Of a stretch of 64,000 nt of DNA, positions 49,546-59,599 are shown piece after piece. The translations under genes were made by a program, and so were the position numbers. The notes below the pieces were generated by a model. It worked only from the letters and a program-made list of their open reading frames with translations, searched no databases and was not told where the DNA came from. The DNA comes from Isochrysis galbana (Eukaryota; Haptophyta; Isochrysidales; Isochrysidaceae): the NCBI GenBank assembly GCA_018136815.1, contig CM030931.1, positions 1,043,511-1,107,510 on the forward strand. Direction: 5' to 3'. The first letter of the stretch is position 1. Every line of letters begins with the position of its first letter.

Positions 49546-50033
49546 GAGAAGCGCAAGGCTTCATACAAGGCTTCATGCAAGGCTTAATGTGCGTCGTGAA
49601 CCCAAGGCCTAGCTATGGCTAGGTGGTGTGCAAAGCATTTGTTCTTGTTGGGGTTTTGTTTTTGTGTCGGTTACGTGACCGGCGGTTGAGTCGGTTACGG
49701 CGGTTGAGTCGGTTACGGCGGTTGAGTCGTTTGAACGGACAACGGACCGTGCAAGGGTAGAGGGCGTCATCGACGCTTTCCGTCTTGTTCTTGAGCATCG
49801 CACGTCGGCAACCGTTCTTGCCGGCCATCGCGAGCAACTTGGGCCTGAATGCTCTCCATTCAGCACCATCCTTGTTGTAGAAGAAGATCTTGTCATTGTT
49901 CTTGTCCATGTCTCTTTGTCTCTCGGCGGGGGTACCAGATGAGTGGCGAAAGCTGTCTTGTTACTTGTCTCTTAGGGGTCTCTACCCTTACACGGTCCGG
50001 TGTCCGTTCAAACGACTCAACCGCCGTAACCGC
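49546..50033. repeat. Head-to-head copia LTR fragments
   Basis: 49546-49767 is an LTR of a related subfamily on the plus strand, truncated at its 3' side. 49768-50033 is gag start plus partial LTR on the minus strand. Together they form an inverted structure inserted in the broken copia between its 49540 and 50035 segments. The LTR differs from the intact one in the number of GTTACGGCGGTTGAGTCG units. Confidence 0.75.
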
Positions 50034-50286
50034 CCCATCACGGTCGTGGAAGAGGATGCTAGCGACAACACCTCCGACAGCACGCCGCCTATCCGAGCTC
50101 CTCAACGGCACCACCAGGTTGAAACACGTTTGGTATGGCCGGTGGGTGTTCACAGCCTTTTCCAACACTGAGAAGTCGTTGTCTTTAAAGCTACCGGTAG
50201 TCTTCGTTGCGCCCCTTCTACCCTTCGTGGAGGGTATGAGCTGGTAGAGCTTATGGCTCCGTCACTAGTTGTGCATGCCTTGCATG

Positions 50287-50510
50287 AAGGGCATCAGTAA
50301 AAATATACCGGAGGGGGCCCGAATACTTTTTAGCGCTTGGTCTTCAGAGGCTTAAAATTGGCCACATTTTTCGAAAATTTTGCCGGAGGACCCCCCATTT
50401 TTTTTGCTGATCTCTCATACCAGAACCTATAGAAAGCTTATTTAGGCCTCCATTTGCCCATTACCGATTTCGCCCTCCACACCCCCCTAGTGAGTGACCG
50501 GGCTAGATCT
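50287..50510 (+). repeat. Dispersed repeat, second copy
   Basis: Matches 1219-1445, including CGAAAATTTTGCCGG, CAGAACCTATAGAAAGCTTA and the terminal CCCCCTAGTGAGTGACCGGGCTA. Confidence 0.65.
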
Positions 50511-50578
50511 CGAAGGGAGGAGTACACGTGATAGCTGATAGCGTAGCGGACACCTTCAAGAGTATTTTGTTAGTATTG

Positions 50579-50581
50579 TAG

Positions 50582-50613
<32 letters not shown>

Positions 50614-51090
50614 AGTATTATTATTCAACTACACTTGCATGTAGCTAGCTGCACCTGCACTGTAGCTTCACCCATATTCTCCGTTGCAAAATTGATTCTT
50701 GTTCGTGCACTAGCTCACACACTGTGGCCCGCCTATGACCTGCCCATAGACTCCGAGATCATGACAGAGAAAGGAGCGAGGAACGCGATGAGACTCCTCC
50801 TCAGCCACTCCGACCTAACTTCCTAGCTGCCGCCTAAACGAGAACGAAGTCAAATTGCCACCTACCTAAGAGAGGTGAAGACTAGAGCGAGAAGAAGGCC
50901 ATCACCCCGTAGGTGGCAGGCCCCAGGCCATCTAGTCGGGTCCAATTTTCAAGGCGGATCACAAAGGATGGTATGTAGACGAATCTCTCGCATCCCATCC
51001 CATCACCCCCTACTTGGCACGCCTCAAGGCTACCCAAGTCGAGTTCAATTTTCGCGGCTGATCACAAAGGACGTTATGTAGTTGAGTCAC
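50579..51090. repeat. (TTG)n tract and a diverged 100-bp tandem duplication
   Basis: About twelve TTG units lie at 50579-50615. 50895-50980 and 50998-51080 are related (CATCACCCC-TA...GGC-CACAAAGGA-G-TATGTAG). No gene; it includes the 3' flank of the sulfotransferase. Confidence 0.7.
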
Positions 51091-52540
51091 TTAACGCGAG
51101 AACCAAGTTGATGTGATTCGAGGTCGTTCCGGGGCATACGCGGAATGGGGAGTCATCGGTCTCTCTGCATCATATGCCGCGCGCAGCTCTCTATATGTAG
51201 CGCAACCGGTAGCTCTTGTCAAGATCTCGGCCCAACGTTGCTCAAGCCTACGCCTAACTTGTAGCGGAATCTTGCCTTGATGACCAACGCTCCCACCTCC
51301 TTGCCGCACTTTGCTAACTGATGTGGGGAGATCAGGAGGCAGTCCCATTTTCGGAAGAACATGTCGGCGCACGAAATGGTCATCGAAATGGTGAGTTTGT
51401 TCAGCTGATGACATGAACTCGAAGGAACTCAGGACAACTGTGCGCTCTATGAGGCCTGGAGAACACGGCACATTGAGGAATTCCGCCACGCGAGCAATGC
51501 ATCCTGTCGACATGGAAATATAGAGTAGGGGGTGAACGGTCCAACATAGGTCTTAGCCGCGAACGTTTCGCTCCTGAAAGATGGAGTGAGCCACATGTTC
51601 TTCCCATCGGGCGTCATGGCATGGTGAATCACAGTCACCATGAATACTTGTTGCAAGTCATTCATGAATGCCACTTGAGGAACTCAAAGTTTGTAAGCAC
51701 CGGACGGCACACGACGGGTGTGCCTTCGAGAGCTCAGCTTACCGGGGAGATCTTCCTTCAAATCCTCGTAAAATATCCACATCACATCTGGATTTGTGCG
51801 TTGCTCCCACCAAGAAAGAAAGTGATGCCAGATTTGACCCGAATGGGATACACCTGCGAAAATTGCTTCAGCGAACTGCTCCTGGGTGATGTCTCCTGGC
51901 TTCAGATTCGTATATGCTGGCAGGAACTTGTAAAAGGAATAGAAGGCGTCCAGCGGATCGCGAGCGACATATACATAGCGAGCACCTTTGCAGATGTTCT
52001 CCCATGTCGCATGTGACTTGAAAGCACGGGGCACTGCACATTGAGGTTCCGAGAGGTCCTGGCCGCAGTCATGTGCGAGGACATCCCAAGGAACAACCTC
52101 GGTGATCTCTCCGAATGCCATCGTTTTCTCAATCTCTGCGCCAGTTCGCAAGGCATGCACTATCTGCATCATCCATGTTGTCCCACACTTTGGATATGTC
52201 ACTATGAACACCTGGTGCGAAAGAGGGATGTAAAGGTGGGCCAACTCGCTTCGCAGAGCTGGCAATTCCAGGTAGCAGAGCGGCTAGAGCATACATCTGA
52301 AGGCGCTGGAACAAATTTGCGCCCTTTCTCGAGGCTCTCAGCCGAGTGCATAAGTCTATTACGTGTCGTCATCAGCTGGAGAGCAAGTTCGCCCTTCCGT
52401 CTGGCTTCCGCTTGGCGTCCTGCAGCCTCATCTTTAGCTTGGAGCTCAAGAATGCGGAGCCGGCGCAGTAGCGCTAGGATGATACCACAAGCAGCGGCTG
52501 CGGTGATCGCAGCGCTGACTCCCCTTGCGGCGCCAGCCAT
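51091..52540 (-). CDS. Cytosolic-type sulfotransferase domain protein (375 aa, 3 exons)
   Basis: This family moves sulfate from PAPS to small hydroxyl or amine compounds. Exons: 52540-52295, 52211-51743, 51503-51091. The introns are GT-AG, phases 0 and 1, and join to 376 codons. The start is the first in-frame ATG (MAGAARGVSAA). A hydrophobic AAITAAAACGIILALL near the N-terminus may anchor it, followed by a charged helix. The spliced text gives the standard [26 protein letters not shown] (PAPS 5' loop with catalytic Lys), then YVYVARDPLDAFYSFYKF (3'-phosphate Arg/Ser), then SSFEFMSS and SKVRQGGGSVGHQGKIP (C-terminal PAPS loop). The gene looks functional. Membrane anchoring of this usually soluble fold is an unusual trait. 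Confidence 0.92.
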
Positions 52541-53835
52541 CGGCTGAGCCGGCAGAGGAGGTGAGGCGGAGGCGGTGATGAGTGAGAAGCAAAGAGAGCG
52601 AGGGCCGTATAAAAGTACTACTACTAGTAGTAGTACATAAAAACGCAGGCGATGCCTCCCCAATCGGCGAATGGATGGAGCGATGGCGATGGAGCGCTTG
52701 GTACCCTGCACTCTGGGGCCCGAGCCATGCGATCATGCGATCGCAATTGCCGGTGGATGCCGCCTCAAGATCGGCGCTCGGCGCGGGCTCTTCTGGAAGA
52801 CCAAAGCCGCCCCGGTCATGCCTGTCCGACTGTCCGACCCTCTGCTCAGTCAAGCATGCGCACTCAATTCATTCATTCCGGGCTAGAAAAAGAGGCGGCC
52901 AACCACCCTTTGGCCCAGGCCAGAGTTTCGTTTCGGACCAGCCCGAATTTCGTTTCGAAATTTCGCACGCATTCACTAAGTTTCGGGCCCGCTCCACCCA
53001 AATTTCGCGGGTATTTTGCTTTGCTCTCGGCTATATAGAGCTAGCGCGCTCCGCGCCCTAGATGGGAGATACAGGATACTGTATCTGGGGGAGGGGCCAG
53101 AGACAGCTGTATCTACTGTACCTGGGGAAGCCCCAGAGCCCCAGACCAGGATACACACCACTTCTAGGCTTAAAATAGCGATTTTACCATTATAACTATG
53201 CTTCTACGGTTAAAATAAGCGTTTTGCGCCCGCACCCCTCCCCCCTCCCCGTACGCCCCCCGTCCCCCGCCCCCCCTAGCGCCGCTAGACATGGCTCCCA
53301 ACCCCAGTCCCACCAGGGCCTCGCGCTTCGGGGCTGCGCGGGCGATCGCTGGCGGGCAGCCGCGCGCAGGGGCTGCTAATGAGGCGGGCTTCGGGCTTTG
53401 ACGCGACAAACCAACACCCGCTGCTGCCCATGAGCAGCACAGCGGCGGCGGTACCAGTGCGGATGATGATACGCCGGCGCTGCCCCGAGTGAGACTTGTC
53501 TTCAAACCAACGATATGTGTTCTTCGTGAGGGTTTAACCCACTGAGTGCGCACACTCTTTGGGGTGAAAGGCAAGAGGGTCACGTTCACTTGTGTTTGTT
53601 TGTGCATGTCAGACTTGCGTGTGCCTCATGGGGACGCCTGTGAGTGTGCTGTGCAAGTTTGACTCGCGCGGACGCTCGGCATTTAGTCGGGGGGTGTCGG
53701 ATCCAGAGTATTTCCACAATACTCTAGACGGATCCGATGGCTTGTGTGTCTTTTAACTTTAGGATGGGCATTGTTTCTTGAGGGGTGATCGCCGTTTACT
53801 TCGGGACTCTTCGTTGTGGCTTCGTTTCGGTTGGC
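52541..53835. other. Intergenic, no recognised gene
   Basis: The promoter side of the sulfotransferase has a TATA-like TTTTATAC and an ACTACTACTAGTAGTAGT palindrome (about 52617-52635). 53155-53225 contains a duplicated CTTCTA-GTTAAAATA-CG motif. 53230-53280 is C-rich. No frame with a motif. Confidence 0.4.
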
Positions 53836-54160
53836 AGGCTGCCGCCAAACACACCAGAGCCGCCGAGAACGTCGCCACGCCGCCAAAGAGTAAATTCTTC
53901 GCAAATGGCCACTACACGGCGGAGATCGATAGTACCTTCATCAAACTACTACTAGCAGAAGTTCCTCGCCGCCGCGCCCCGACCGTCTTCCGCATCGTCG
54001 CCGATTTCTTTGGGATAACCATCCCGCGGCGCGAGCGGTACATCCGCTCGCAGGGAGCGAGCGTGCTTCACACCCTCTCCTACATCCCGTCGGCGACGCG
54101 CGTAAAGGAGCTGGCGTCCGTGGCAGAGAAGCTCAACTCCCTCCAAGTCCTGCCCGATTG
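53836..54160 (+). CDS. Unrecognised coding-like segment before the 203-bp array
   Basis: A CAG acceptor-like site at 53838 opens a frame reading TRAAENVATPPKSKFFANGH, YTAEIDSTFIKLLLAEVPRR, VFRIVADFFGITIPRRERYI, RVKELASVAEKLNSLQV. It has normal composition and good helix propensity, then runs straight into the tandem array where the frame becomes repeat-derived. It may be an exon of a gene or of the element that carries the array. Not identified. Confidence 0.35.
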
Positions 54161-54685
54161 GCGTGACCATCCGGGTGGGATATGCGTATATGGTATCTGG
54201 TGGGGTCCGCCATCCGGATGGATCGTCGAAAACGGCCACGCAGCGCGCCCGGCGTCGGTTCGAAGTTGGGCTCTCCGGGCCTCCCTCGGCGACGGCTCAA
54301 CGTTCAATGGGCTCGGCGGGTGGGTGATTTCGACGAGGGTTCGGCGCGCGGCCTGCCCGATTGGCGTGACCATCCGGGTGGGATATGCGTATATGGTATC
54401 TGGTGGGGTCCGCCATCCGGATGGATCGTCGAAAACGGCCACGCAGCGCGCCCGGCATCGGTTCGAAGTTGGGCTCTCCGGGCCTCCCTCGGCGACGGCT
54501 CAACGTTCAATGGGCTCGGCGGGTGGGTGATTTCGACGAGGGTTCGGCGCGCGGCCTGCCCGATTGGCGTGACCATCCGGGTGGGATATGCGTATATGGT
54601 ATCTGGTGGGGTCCGCCATCCGGATGGATCGTCGAAAACGGCCACGCAGCGCGCCCGGCATCGGTTCGAAGTTGGGCTTTTTGAG
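54151..54685 (+). repeat. Tandem array, 203-bp unit, 2.6 copies
   Basis: TGCCCGATTGGCGTGACC recurs at 54151, 54354 and 54557, exactly 203 bp apart, with near-identical units. Each unit carries GGTTCGAAGTTGGGCT. The period is not a multiple of three, so open frames through it change reading each unit. Related to 673-1080. Confidence 0.93.
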
Positions 54686-54893
54686 CTTTTGCGATTTTAG
54701 CGTCTTTTGTCAGTTTTTGATTACGTTTTGTTATGGGGGCCCAAGGGGGGGGTCCGGGTCCTAATGGGCCCCGGATATGTGCTAGTTGGGTGTATTGGGA
54801 ACTTTCTCCCGAAAAAAATCCTTAAATTTCCTCAATTCTGAGATGGTCATTTTTTCACCCCTTATAAAAAAACACTGTTTGACCGCCCTATGT
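54686..54893 (+). repeat. Single-copy tail of the array, shared with two other loci
   Basis: TTTTGCGATTTTAGCGTCTT onward matches the reverse of 22537-22756 and 62282-62440. It ends TTTGACCGCCCTA. The reverse strand therefore starts TAGGGCGGTCAAACAG, a hAT-style end. Confidence 0.8.
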
Positions 54894-55019
54894 GATAGTG
54901 GTGTGGGAGAATTATAAGAGGAATTTTATCCGGTTCTGTTCCGAAGAGAGCGCGAGCGATGGCGTCGCTCTCCTTCCTCTCGGCCGCCCTGGTCACCATG
55001 ATGGTGCCAGGGCGATATC

Positions 55020-55325
55020 TATTTACAGTTACAAGATAAGTCGGGGTTGAGGCCGCCGCCTACCCGGGACACAGGAACAGGAGGAAGGGGGGGGCGAAAG
55101 ATCACCGTCGGCCGTCGGGGGGCGCGGGCCGCCGGACCATATCTAAGCCCTTTAACCCTATCGATCCCCCTAGTAGTGTACGGGGGGACCGGGGGACTCG
55201 CCTTCTCGCCTTAGGGCGGGGGGGGAAAGGGCCAGGGGAGTGGGGGTGTAGAAAGTTTCCTGCGTTAAAGTAGTGGGTCCACGGCCGCATGTGCGGTAAG
55301 AATATCATAAAGTTTTTTTAAAGTA
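55020..55325 (+). mobile_element. 3' half of a GC-rich hairpin element
   Basis: Colinear with 27430-27709: GGACCATATCTAAGCCCT, then CCCCCTAGTAGTGTACGGGG, then GTGCGGTAAGAATAT-ATAAAG plus Ts. The 5' half is missing. Confidence 0.85.
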
Positions 55326-55749
55326 AAATTTCTCGTGAGTAGTGAGTAGTGAGTAGCTCGCCTCCCCCCCACGTCCACGTCCACTTTGCACAGTGACCTA
55401 CGACCTACAAGAGCAGGAAGAAAGGGGGTGCGATCTTCTCTTGATTCGGGCGCAGTAGCCGCCCGTCATATCCCCCTGCCCACAACATGTATCGTCACAA
55501 AACTTGTACATCGTTCTCACACTATAGCACACTCCCCCGCCCGCAAACTTGACAAAGGACCACCAACGGCTAGTAGACACTTGCCCATACCTACCTCCAA
55601 AGCCCGGAAANNNNNNNNNNNNNNNNNNNNNNNNNNNNNNNNNNNNNNNNNNNNNNNNNNNNNNNNNNNNNNNNNNNNNNNNNNNNNNNNNNNNNNNNNN
55701 NNNNNNNNNNAAGTAGGAGATATTTGTCTGGCTGTGAGCTCCGTCAATT
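55326..55749. other. Assembly gap and flanks
   Basis: 55611-55710 is 100 Ns, a gap of unknown true size. No gene is visible on either side before the MerC stop. Confidence 0.95.
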
Positions 55750-56400
55750 TCAGTGACTGTGTCCGTGTGTGTGGACGTGATTGTGCGCACAGCACTTCCC
55801 CATCTCACGGAGTAGCCTGTTGCTGTACCACTGAGAGGATAGAAGCAGAGCACATCCCGTGAGGGAGACGACTGAGTGGAAAGCGTGTAAAGCGTGCTCC
55901 AACGTGTGGGGCAGCAGCCCGTGCGGCAAGTGAAGATTGGCAAGTAAAATCAGACACAGGCCGGCCATGCCCCATACCCCGACCAAATTGCAACGATGTT
56001 GAAACCAATTCGCTGCGAGAGCCGCACTGCCGATGGGAGTGACAAACCATATTGCGGCTTGATGGCTGACCTTGTGCAAGAAAGCAGAACTCGAACCTCC
56101 GAGATTGAGGGCAGGCACAAGAACGAGCATGGCAGGGAGGATCGTACAGTCGATTGCACACAGTATTGAGGCCACGACAGAGACTCGCACCAATCGGGAC
56201 TGCCACGTGTTAGTGTCAAGCTTTGTATCTGAAGGAGTTGCTGCCGTGAGCAGAGGATTTGCAGTCCTCGGCAATTTGTCCAACGTCAAGGCCGCAGTGT
56301 GTTTGGTCAAGATTCCAGAACGCCAAAAAGGCGTAAGTGCGCTTGAAAACTGCAACCCAGTCAGCAGCAACAGCAAGGACGTAGAGTGGGTGCGCGACAT
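55750..56400 (-). CDS. MerC-domain membrane protein with His-rich tail (216 aa)
   Basis: The start is the ATG at 56398-56400 (MSRTHSTSLLLLLTGLQFSSA), which looks like a signal or transit peptide of about 21 residues. The core is a MerC fold with about four membrane segments: VVASILCAIDCTILPAMLVL (paired cysteines in CAIDC), WFVTPIGSAALAANWF, LVGVWGMAGLCLILLANL, and VVSLTGCALLLSSQW. Bacterial MerC takes up mercuric ion; the algal and plant homologues are uncharacterised and often organellar. The C-terminus HNHVHTHGHSH is a likely metal-binding tail. A metal transporter or sensor role is inference. The gene is complete and ends at the stop at 55750. Confidence 0.85.
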   Translation of the reverse strand: MSRTHSTSLLLLLTGLQFSSALTPFWRSGILTKHTAALTLDKLPRTANPLLTAATPSDTKLDTNTWQSRLVRVSVVASILCAIDCTILPAMLVLVPALNLGGSSSAFLHKVSHQAAIWFVTPIGSAALAANWFQHRCNLVGVWGMAGLCLILLANLHLPHGLLPHTLEHALHAFHSVVSLTGCALLLSSQWYSNRLLREMGKCCAHNHVHTHGHSH

Positions 56401-56756
56401 CAAGAGGACGCGCCGACACGCCGAGACGCCAGACGCTCACCACAGTTTACTAGAGTACTCCTAGGAGTAGTGTCTGAGTCTTTGCCGAAGGAAGGAGAAA
56501 CAATAACAATAACAATAACAAATTGACAACTTGACAACCTGGAATAAACTGGAACACCTGGAACCTGGGGGACAGTTTTACAAAATTCCTTTGTAGGGGG
56601 TGGTCGACAGGCAAGCATGTGCAGCGTGGTGGTCCCTGGAGCCCGGGAGGGCCAGCGAGAGAGTGGCAGGGGCAGGGGACGAAGTCGCGTTCCGTCAAAA
56701 GAGGACCACAATCTGTTTTCTTTTTAGTTATGAACAATAGTGGTACAAAACAAAGC
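56401..56756. other. Spacer with hairpin-element fragment
   Basis: About 56598-56680 (GGTCGACAGGCA-GCA, GAGCCCGGGAGGGCCAGCG) resembles 27170-27240 of the GC-rich hairpin element. An AATAACAATAAC microsatellite lies at 56500-56521. Confidence 0.55.
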
Positions 56757-57080
56757 TAATCGCCGTATACGAGATGTGCATAGAAACTTTTTTAACATAA
56801 AGTCGCCGTATACGAGATGTTTCGTTTACGCAGCACATGTGATTACTTGCAATCATTGAGCACGCCGTGCGTATGCGCATCGACTTCCCCCTCGCGAGGG
56901 CGCCGTGCGTGCGCATAGAAACTTTTTTCCCTAAGGCCCACATTAACGTAAAGTAGCCATATACGAGACGTTTCGTTTGCGCAGCACGTGTGATTGCTTG
57001 CAATCATTGTGCACGCCGTGCGTATGCACATCGGCTCCCCCCCCCCGCGGGGCGCCGTGCGTGCGCATAGCAACTTCCAG
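56757..57080 (+). repeat. Tandem repeat, about 149-bp period
   Basis: GCC(G/A)TATACGAGA(T/C)GTTTCGTTT begins at about 56806 and 56955, each followed by CAGCAC(A/G)TGTGATT-CTTGCAATCATT and GCGCCGTGCGTGCGCATAG. A shorter third start is at 56762. No coding sequence. Confidence 0.8.
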
Positions 57081-57605
57081 GAAGGTGCACGCCGTGCGTT
57101 CACTCTTTCCGCGGGGGGACTCTGGACGCAGAGGCGTTCGGGAACCGCGGGGGCACCCCTGGGGCCGGGGAAAATATTACCGTATATTGCGAAAACACTA
57201 ACGTAAACAATCGATAGGTCTTGGGGTCTCTCCCCCGGGTCCCCTCCTCCCCCTCTCATCGACCTACCAGAGAGAGACGGCTCCTACTGCCTGCCTCCCT
57301 CCTCCCTCCTCGCTCACCCTCCAGCTCTCTCCTCGCTCTCGTCTTCCTCACGATGGTGACGACTCGGCGCGCATCGGTACCCCGTGTGGATTGCCACTCA
57401 CCATGCACACGGCGTGCACCTGACGAACGGGACGAAACCCGTTTGTCTGCGCATCCGTGACCCGCCCGCTCTGGGGGCGACCGCACCCGCACAGGCAGCT
57501 TTTCGTGCCCGGTGTGGAGGGGTGGCAGGTTGACGACGCAGTGACCGGCTTCCCGCACGTTCTGCGGGAGGCGGATTGCAAGAGGCGAGGGGGCCTCGTT
57601 CGGCT
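57081..57605. other. No recognised gene
   Basis: A GC-rich spacer with only arginine-rich low-complexity frames. Confidence 0.4.
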
Positions 57606-57760
57606 GCACGTGGCTTCAGCCCGTCAGCACCTCTGAAGTGGCCTCCCTCGCCGCGCCTTCCGCCGGCTTTGCCCCTTCCTCATTGCCCTCAGGCCCTATG
57701 GGCCACTCCAATTCGTCAGGCGCTGGTCTGTTGCTTTTCACAACCTGTGGCTCACCATGG
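57606..57760 (+). pseudogene. Gag-like fragment
   Basis: Encodes LQPVSTSEVASLAAPSAG, then PSSLPSGPMGHSNSSGA, close to LQPVSTSEVVSSAAPAAG and PSSLPSGPMGQPNSSGV of the gag-like ORF at 35294-36649. Confidence 0.6.
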
Positions 57761-58004
57761 GGTAGGCCAGCATGGCTGCTGTGCCTGGTGTGGCCAGGGC
57801 CACGGGCCGTGTGGTGTGTGGACACCGTGTGGCGCGACCGTGGGCTCGCACTCTCGCACTCACCTGCTCAGCCCCTGCGGGCGGACGCGGTCGCTTCGCC
57901 TGCGACAGCTCCATGGGTACTGGGGGGGCGCCCTCGGCGGGGAGGCCGAGAGAGAGGAGAGGCTCGGCGGCGCGCTTCATGGCAATCAACTATAAAGTTA
58001 GTTG
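57738..58004 (-). pseudogene. Hairpin plus ORF1-like start, minus strand
   Basis: The hairpin CAACTA-ACTTTA-TAGTTG (57987-58004) is followed after six bases by an ATG at 57980 encoding MKRAAEPLLSLGLPAEGAPP and AKRPRPP, parallel to MERA...PKRPRQ of half-LINE ORF1. It is truncated after about 80 codons. Confidence 0.6.
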
Positions 58005-58475
58005 AAAAAGAGTGGCGAGTGACGGTGACTGGGCAGAGACGGCTCATCGGAAATTCAAGCTGACATAAAAAGAGGGCAAGCAGCACGGCTCAAGTGTCAA
58101 GTGTGTTGGTTTTGATTGAACAGCACGTATCCGACTTTTACCCGTGTTTATCGTATGATTTGTACAATGCGGTACTTGCTGGCTTTTGCATGAATGACCG
58201 ACACAACCATCACATCCGTCTCAACGGTATGGACAACATAGATTCCATCCCGAGGATTCAACGGCCTGCGGAAGTATCTATTGAGGTAAGGGGGCTACCG
58301 CAGATAACCGACTTGATTGAGAATCTCGGCGCAGTATTCGGACACTGCAAATGAAATTTTGTGGGTTGCTTTTTTCACCAAGCTCCTCAAAACCGAAAGG
58401 ACCCTATGATGATTTGCGCCAATTTGCACCTGATCGCGTCATCAAAATATGCAATTACGTCAACGTACTCCGTGT

Positions 58476-58993
58476 TTACTTCATAGTGTTGAGATAAGCG
58501 ACGACATCAGCCCGATCCTTCTCCTTCTTGAACCCTGGGAAGGCCATATTGGTCCCCTTAATGTACTTCTTAGGGTTCTCAAGGTACCTGCCACATGGCG
58601 ACACGAGTGTGTTAGAAGAGCCCCGGATCGCACGCATCATACACGCAGAAATGGAAGTAAGTATGGGTTTTCATTTTTGAGCCTGCTTTCCGCCCCAAAA
58701 TCATGGGCTGGTCAGAGGACACATTCGAGCCCCTCCGCCCCGCATCAGGGAAACCCAACATGGCACGATTCGTGCGGTGCTTACGCAAACATCGTCTCAT
58801 TGGTCCACGTGATGCCGGAGTTCTTATTGGCGGCGGTGTACTTAAATCCAGCTACCTGTCCCGACTGACGGCCAATCACACCAAAGAGATTGGGGCCCTG
58901 CTTGTTCGGGCCTCCCTCGTTGCACGTGTGGCACGTCGCACATTTGGCCTTGAAGAGCTTCGCTCCGGCATCTGCGTTGCCACCGTCCGCCAT
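58476..58993 (-). CDS. Mitochondrial cytochrome c (106 aa, 2 exons)
   Basis: Cytochrome c carries electrons from complex III to complex IV in the mitochondrial intermembrane space. Exon 1 is 58993-58785 and exon 2 is 58587-58476, with a GT-AG intron in phase 2, giving 107 codons including TAA. The start ATG gives [18 protein letters not shown]. The heme site is CATCH with both cysteines, followed by the usual [20 protein letters not shown]. Exon 2 gives [20 protein letters not shown] (axial Met in TNMAF) and [16 protein letters not shown]. Length and all key residues fit a functional protein. Confidence 0.96.
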
Positions 58994-59599
58994 TTTGATA
59001 CCTGATGTAGGAGCAGGGCAAGACCGCAGGTCAGAAGGGCACGTGTTACGCCCGCCGCACACAGGAGCCGCTGCCGATGCTGGATGCGTGCACGCATCAC
59101 TGTTGCCCACCGTAGACGGCACGCTTGCAGAATGGAGAAATTTCGTGTGTCTGGTGAAGTTTTCCCCATACGGAGGAGGGAGGGGGGGAATCAATGGGGC
59201 GCCCGCCGCCCCCGGCTTTCCTCCCCCCTCCCCCCCCCCCTCCCCCCTCCCCCTAAACCTAACCACACCTCCCCCCCCCCTTCCGCCAGCGCCGCCCGGG
59301 TGCGTGGACAGGAAGCTCATGAAAATTCAATGGCTTTCCTTTCCCTCGGCCAAAAACAGGCGGTGTGCGGTATATGCCCTACCCAAAGCCAAAGCTCCGC
59401 GGCGCGGTGCGGCCGCAGCTTGGTAGGGCGGTAAAGCAGGGTTTCATATACAGCACCGAAACAGGTGCTTCGGCTCGGTTCCTTCAGTTTTTCTTCTCAC
59501 AGCTTCACCCGCAGGCGATGCGCCGCCGGGGGGCCGCAGGGGGCATGCCGAGACACAATACGATGGCCCTAGCTGGGAAACACAGCTGGGGCTCCTCCA
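58994..59599. other. Upstream of cytochrome c; C-rich tract and repeat debris
   Basis: 59220-59285 is a C/CT-rich tract. 59425-59450 (TAGGGCGGTAAAGCAGGGTT) resembles the TAGGGCGGTCAAACAG ends seen at 22537 and 62282. I see no gene. Confidence 0.5.

Larger units (their letters stand above)
41931..50115 (+). pseudogene. Broken copia element hosting the intact one
   Basis: Plus-strand pieces of a copia polyprotein: gag from LPKLLAMAGKNGCRRAM (41931) to the zinc knuckle (CSHCDRMHTGIC, about 42680). A deletion removes the protease (SNPD joins GDDSQG). Integrase follows to about 43335, then a duplicated segment (43337-43846 repeats 42745-43256). After the intact insertion, 48961-49540 continues the integrase to the AFG stretch, and 50035-50115 holds a short later piece (EEDASDNTSDSTPPIRAPQR). 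It has no 5' LTR and cannot be functional. Confidence 0.85.

Noticed and set aside
54240-54290. GGTTCGAAGTTGG in the 203-bp unit as a tRNA-type B box (SINE promoter)
   Set aside because: No convincing A box at the right distance and no cloverleaf. The match to the B-box consensus is partial.
54182-54700. Repetitive 172-codon protein across the 203-bp array
   Set aside because: The unit length is not a multiple of three, so the same DNA is read in different frames in each unit. A selected repeat protein would keep one frame.
55386-55862. Frame spanning the N run
   Set aside because: The translation passes through 100 unknown bases of a scaffold gap, so it has no meaning.
56977-57201. Possible CRISPR-like array of short direct repeats at 56757-57080
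   Set aside because: Unit length about 149 bp, only two to three units, no uniform short repeats with unique spacers, and a eukaryotic context.
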